A stretch of DNA of 64,000 nt from Tetragonia tetragonoides (lineage: Eukaryota > Streptophyta > Magnoliopsida > Caryophyllales > Aizoaceae): contig CM076142.1 of the NCBI GenBank assembly GCA_038025085.1, forward strand, positions 7,910,501 through 7,974,500, in the 5' to 3' direction. Shown here piece by piece: positions 60,690 to 64,000 of the stretch. The stretch's first letter is position 1. Every line of letters starts with the position of its first letter. Position numbers and translations under genes: made by a program. The notes beneath the pieces are model-generated. The model searched no databases. It saw only the letters and a list, made by a program, of their open reading frames with translations, and was not told the origin of the DNA.

Positions 60690-60935
60690 ATTGTGTTTGT
60701 TTAACATATTTTCAATGTAAACATAGATATGAAAGACATGTCCTCGGTTCGGGGTGATTTTCAAATTTCAACAACGTTCCAATATTCTTAATCTACCTTT
60801 ATTTAGGATGATGTATTATGTTCATTGTTTAACATTTTTTCAAAGTAAACTTAGATATGTATATAAAAAAAAGTAAATTTAGAAACGAAAGACTTGCCCA
60901 TTCAGGCCGAGGTAACCGATTTTTAGTTTTTAGAA

Positions 60936-61744
60936 CAAGATTTGAACTTAACTTATTGCTTGTCGTTGTCAGAATCCAACAACTTGTGTAATTTGCTTGT
61001 TTTCTTGTAGTGCATTAATTCATTATTGATCGCTATAATAATATCTTTTATTAATTTAAATATTTATTACTCTATTTATTATTTACCCGTAGAATCGTAA
61101 CACAAATTTTTCAGAACGACGTACTACATAATATTGCTTACCGGCCTGTTCCGTACCCTATCCGTACCGGTGTAACCTAGTTTATAAACTCTAGACAAAA
61201 TGATATGGCGATAGAGCCATCCCAGGAGCCTTCAAAATGCAAATTAAGTGATGCAGATTGCCGAGTGCCCATTGTCCGGCCACTTCCCATAAGCCATAAC
61301 ACTGTTAAACCAGCTTGTGTATCCAATGGGCCAATAAATGCTTGAAAAATTAAACCGACAGAGATCATAAAATGGTAACTTTCACACAGATAACAAGCAT
61401 TTGCAGCATTTCCTAAGCTGCTTAAATCATACAAACAAGTACATACGAGTGAGTATATATTTTACAATTGGCCAAGTTTTCACTGAAATTCAGTTATGAA
61501 CGTTATCAGGCCATCTGTATATAGGGAATTGGTTAAGTTATTCTTCCGATTGCATGTTATTTGTTACGTAATAGGTATATATATTTGAGAGGCGGAAACT
61601 TGTTTGAAAGCACAAGATTATGTACATTTATTGCTATTCCTACTATGCCGAACGTTTAGAGATACGAGGCATCCCATGCCATACACGCAAGGAGGTACTA
61701 GTTGATGAAGAGAAGTTTTTGTAATTCCCATGGGTAGATTATCC
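60936..61744. other. Intergenic sequence
   Basis: A minus-strand frame of 85 codons (61177-61434) is present, but it shows no motif I recognise and no splice-consistent partner exon. No gene is claimed. Confidence 0.4.
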
Positions 61745-61760
61745 ATGTGATATGATGTGT

Positions 61761-61954
61761 TTTTTTGGTTCACGACCAAGGGTATCCACCGTCAACCACA
61801 GTGATTATTTTCCGCGCTGACTTGTAGGCACCTTAAAGGGTGAGACAGATGGTCAAGGAATTTTAAAGCTGCTCCATGCTCAAGGCGAGATTCGAACCCT
61901 CGACCTTGGTTAAGGATGGATGAGTCCCTACCACTCAACCACACCTCCTTAGTT
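61761..61954 (-). mobile_element. Full-length tRNA-derived SINE with 16-bp target duplication
   Basis: Flanked by the perfect duplication ATGTGATATGATGTGT (61745-61760 and 61955-61970). On the minus strand it starts with a tRNA-like head: box A TGGTTGAGTGGTAGGG and box B GAGGGTTCGAATCTC. The body contains GACAGATGGTCAAGG in reverse and it ends in a short A-tail. A 5'-truncated relative sits in the satellite at 45549-45656. Confidence 0.92.
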
Positions 61955-61970
61955 ATGTGATATGATGTGT

Positions 61971-64000
61971 GAGATAGTATTTATCGTTTGTTTTTTGGTA
62001 TTTTGTTTTTTATATTGAAGATTTTTTTTTGAAAGATTAAATTAAAAATTATTAATTAGAGTTTCAAGACACAAGCTTATTTTTGTAGTACACATCACAT
62101 GGATAGTCAAGATAGACTACCCAATTTACTTCATCTCAAAAAAACTAGTACTCCGGATTTCATTAAATCTTATATTATCATCAAATCGCTTACCGGAAGT
62201 ACTAATGGTGATCATATTATACGTGTTATATAGGTCTAGCTCGCTCGAAATGAAGATTTCACTGTACAAAAGGTTCAAAAATAAAAATAATTTAGTTTTA
62301 AGTAATATGAGGTTGTCAATATATATTTAGGTCTTGGTCTAGTGAGTAAGAGTAAAGTCTTCCATTCGATTTTTTCCCCTTAGCTTTATCATATATTGTC
62401 AGTGATATTTGTGTCGCCACCCCCCCCCCTCCAAAAAAAAAAAGTAAAACTGGGTTAGAAAAATAATGGAAAATGAAAATTTAATAAATCCTTTTGTAAT
62501 TATTGTTGTTTTTTTTTTTTTTTTTTTTTTAAATTTTTAAGGAAGAAACTGTAATGTAATTTAGTTATATATACGACCTATGTGATAGGAATTGATTGGA
62601 CGAAGTTAATCCTAATTTTCCTAAAAAGGAAGATAATTGTTGATAATTACCATTTATAGACAACTTTTTTGCAATATACTTTATAAATTTTTTTTCTTAA
62701 AATAATGGATTGAAATTTTCTTAAAAAGGTAGTTATCATCAATAATTGTGTAGGTTAACAAAAATATCACCAAGATCAAAGGTTATCCAAAAAAAAGTTA
62801 ACAAACCAATTAAAAATAGATGACAAAAATCCATATCTTATAAGAAAAAAATCGTTTGGATTAAAACTCTTATTTAAAAGTTAATAATTAATAAAAATCC
62901 TCTGCTCCCTATAGCTCCACTCTCTGCCATCTATCATTGAGCTGAATCTAGGGGTTTCAATAACCGTTCAACAGCAATTGTTAACCCAACTAGCGACCAG
63001 TGTCCCCCTCCTTCTAACCATATTATTATGTCAATTTGATGAAAATCAAAATATTGGAGAGACATTGGCCTATATTTTTATAGCAATACATGAAGGCTTA
63101 AAAAGGCCTTTTAATACATGAGGCTCAAGGAGACCAAAAGATAACTGTAATATACTTTTACTAATAATTTATGAGTCACTTGATCTGAGCATCTATGAGT
63201 TTGCCCTAAAAACTAATTTGTACAACATATTTAATTTACAAGTATGACAGTCGAATTATGATCGTGATCATCATTTTTTCTAGAGATTATTACATGGTTC
63301 GGGACCAATACTTCCACCTCTCACAAAATAGCTGGAGTCCACTTAAGATTCACTCCTAAAAAAAGTGGTAATTATGAGACGTACCGTGGTTCAATACTTT
63401 CTAATAATATCTTCATCCCTCACTATTACCTTAGAGCAGTTATGATGTAGTTGTCAACAATTGCAACTCCCATCCAAAACATTTCTCCACTTCAATGGTA
63501 AAACATCCACATAATAAGTTCAGGGATTGGAGTAGCAAATTCCAATGGTTGGGGTTGCTTGCTCCTAGCTAGGCAATGCCAACTATTGTCAAAACAGAAG
63601 GAATTAAGAGAGACCCAAAATAGCACGCTTTCAACAAAATAGAGGGCTGAAAACTCCCCAACTTTTGAGGAGTTTGTATGGCTAAAATTTGCATGGAAAT
63701 AAAACAAACCTCTAGATTATAGAGTATGTCGCATGTATCAATGCAAAAATTTCAATCACTTAATAACATTACTTCAAAAGTTAATAGCTAAATCATGAAT
63801 TTCAACACATACAAGAGATATATATTTGTTTCTGTTCATTTGAAAAATCCCTACAACAAAATTATTATCCCCCGGGTATATATCTACCCTGCAAAAGAGG
63901 TAGCCAATGCCTCGTACAATGAACATCATCAATGTTATCCACACTAGAGACATCGGTCGACTACTCTTATGGCGAGGTCGCCATCAACACCATAGAACCC
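61971..64000. other. Intergenic AT-rich sequence
   Basis: Contains poly-C/A (62420-62443) and poly-T (62509-62530) tracts and no supported gene. The last ~150 bases are less AT-rich and could be the edge of another feature cut by the window. Confidence 0.45.

Larger units (their letters stand above)
58481..60935 (+). repeat. ~120-bp tandem repeat array
   Basis: Twelve units are marked by GATGATGTATTGTG with TTTAACATATTTTCAAAGTA, CTTGTCCGTTCGGGGTGGTT, TTCAACAACGTTCCAATATT and CTTAGTCTAGCTTCATTTAG. Unit starts fall at about 58513, 58625, 58745, 59150, 59238, 59353, 59467, 59588, 59716, 59845, 59964 and 60807. After removing two inserted MITEs the spacing is 112-129 bp, with one short unit of 88. 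Two adjacent units (59588-59840) are nearly identical, indicating recent local duplication. Non-coding. Confidence 0.9.

Noticed and set aside
61177..61434. 85-codon minus-strand frame as a possible small gene
   Set aside because: No recognisable motif, no neighbouring exons in frame, and no convincing start context.

Overview
This is a plant nuclear genome window. It carries intron-rich genes with GT-AG (and a few GC-AG) introns, an auxin-type SAUR gene, tRNA-derived SINEs, Stowaway-, Harbinger-, Mutator- and hAT-like elements, and AT-rich spacers. The gene structures and repeat types fit a dicot. I cannot fix the family; Caryophyllales is only a guess.

Layout: (1) 498-3906, minus: a six-exon mitochondrial carrier gene of the Brittle1-like adenine nucleotide transporter group, 350 aa. 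(2) 5496-5930: a truncated genomic duplicate of the start of the pseudouridine synthase gene 4 kb away. (3) 6250-7315: a long-inverted-repeat element sitting in a (TA)n tract. (4) 7497-8890, minus: a frameshifted kelch-type pseudogene. (5) 9535-13776, plus: a nine-exon RluA-type RNA pseudouridine synthase, probably mitochondrial, 485 aa. (6) 14733-30624, plus: a 22-exon SEN1/senataxin-like superfamily 1 helicase, 2,339 aa. Its introns hold antisense LINE tails, a Mutator-type MITE and a SINE. All three complete gene models were rebuilt exon by exon and keep an open frame from start to stop.

From about 30.6 to 64 kb only one convincing gene remains, a single-exon SAUR gene at 42037-42603. The rest is repeats: several SINEs with perfect target duplications; a 7.5-kb satellite (about 45.4-52.95 kb) of ~313-bp monomers arranged mostly as a three-monomer higher-order repeat; a hAT-like element inserted in that satellite which carries what looks like a captured exon; a 1.67-kb Mutator-like element with long inverted repeats; and a ~120-bp tandem array (58.48-60.93 kb) broken by two separate MITEs.

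The genes do not form a pathway. Two of them (carrier, pseudouridine synthase) probably act in organelles, the helicase in nuclear RNA metabolism, and the SAUR gene in growth control. I did not find an unknown enzymatic system. The most unusual material is the higher-order satellite and the nested, precisely bounded transposon insertions.
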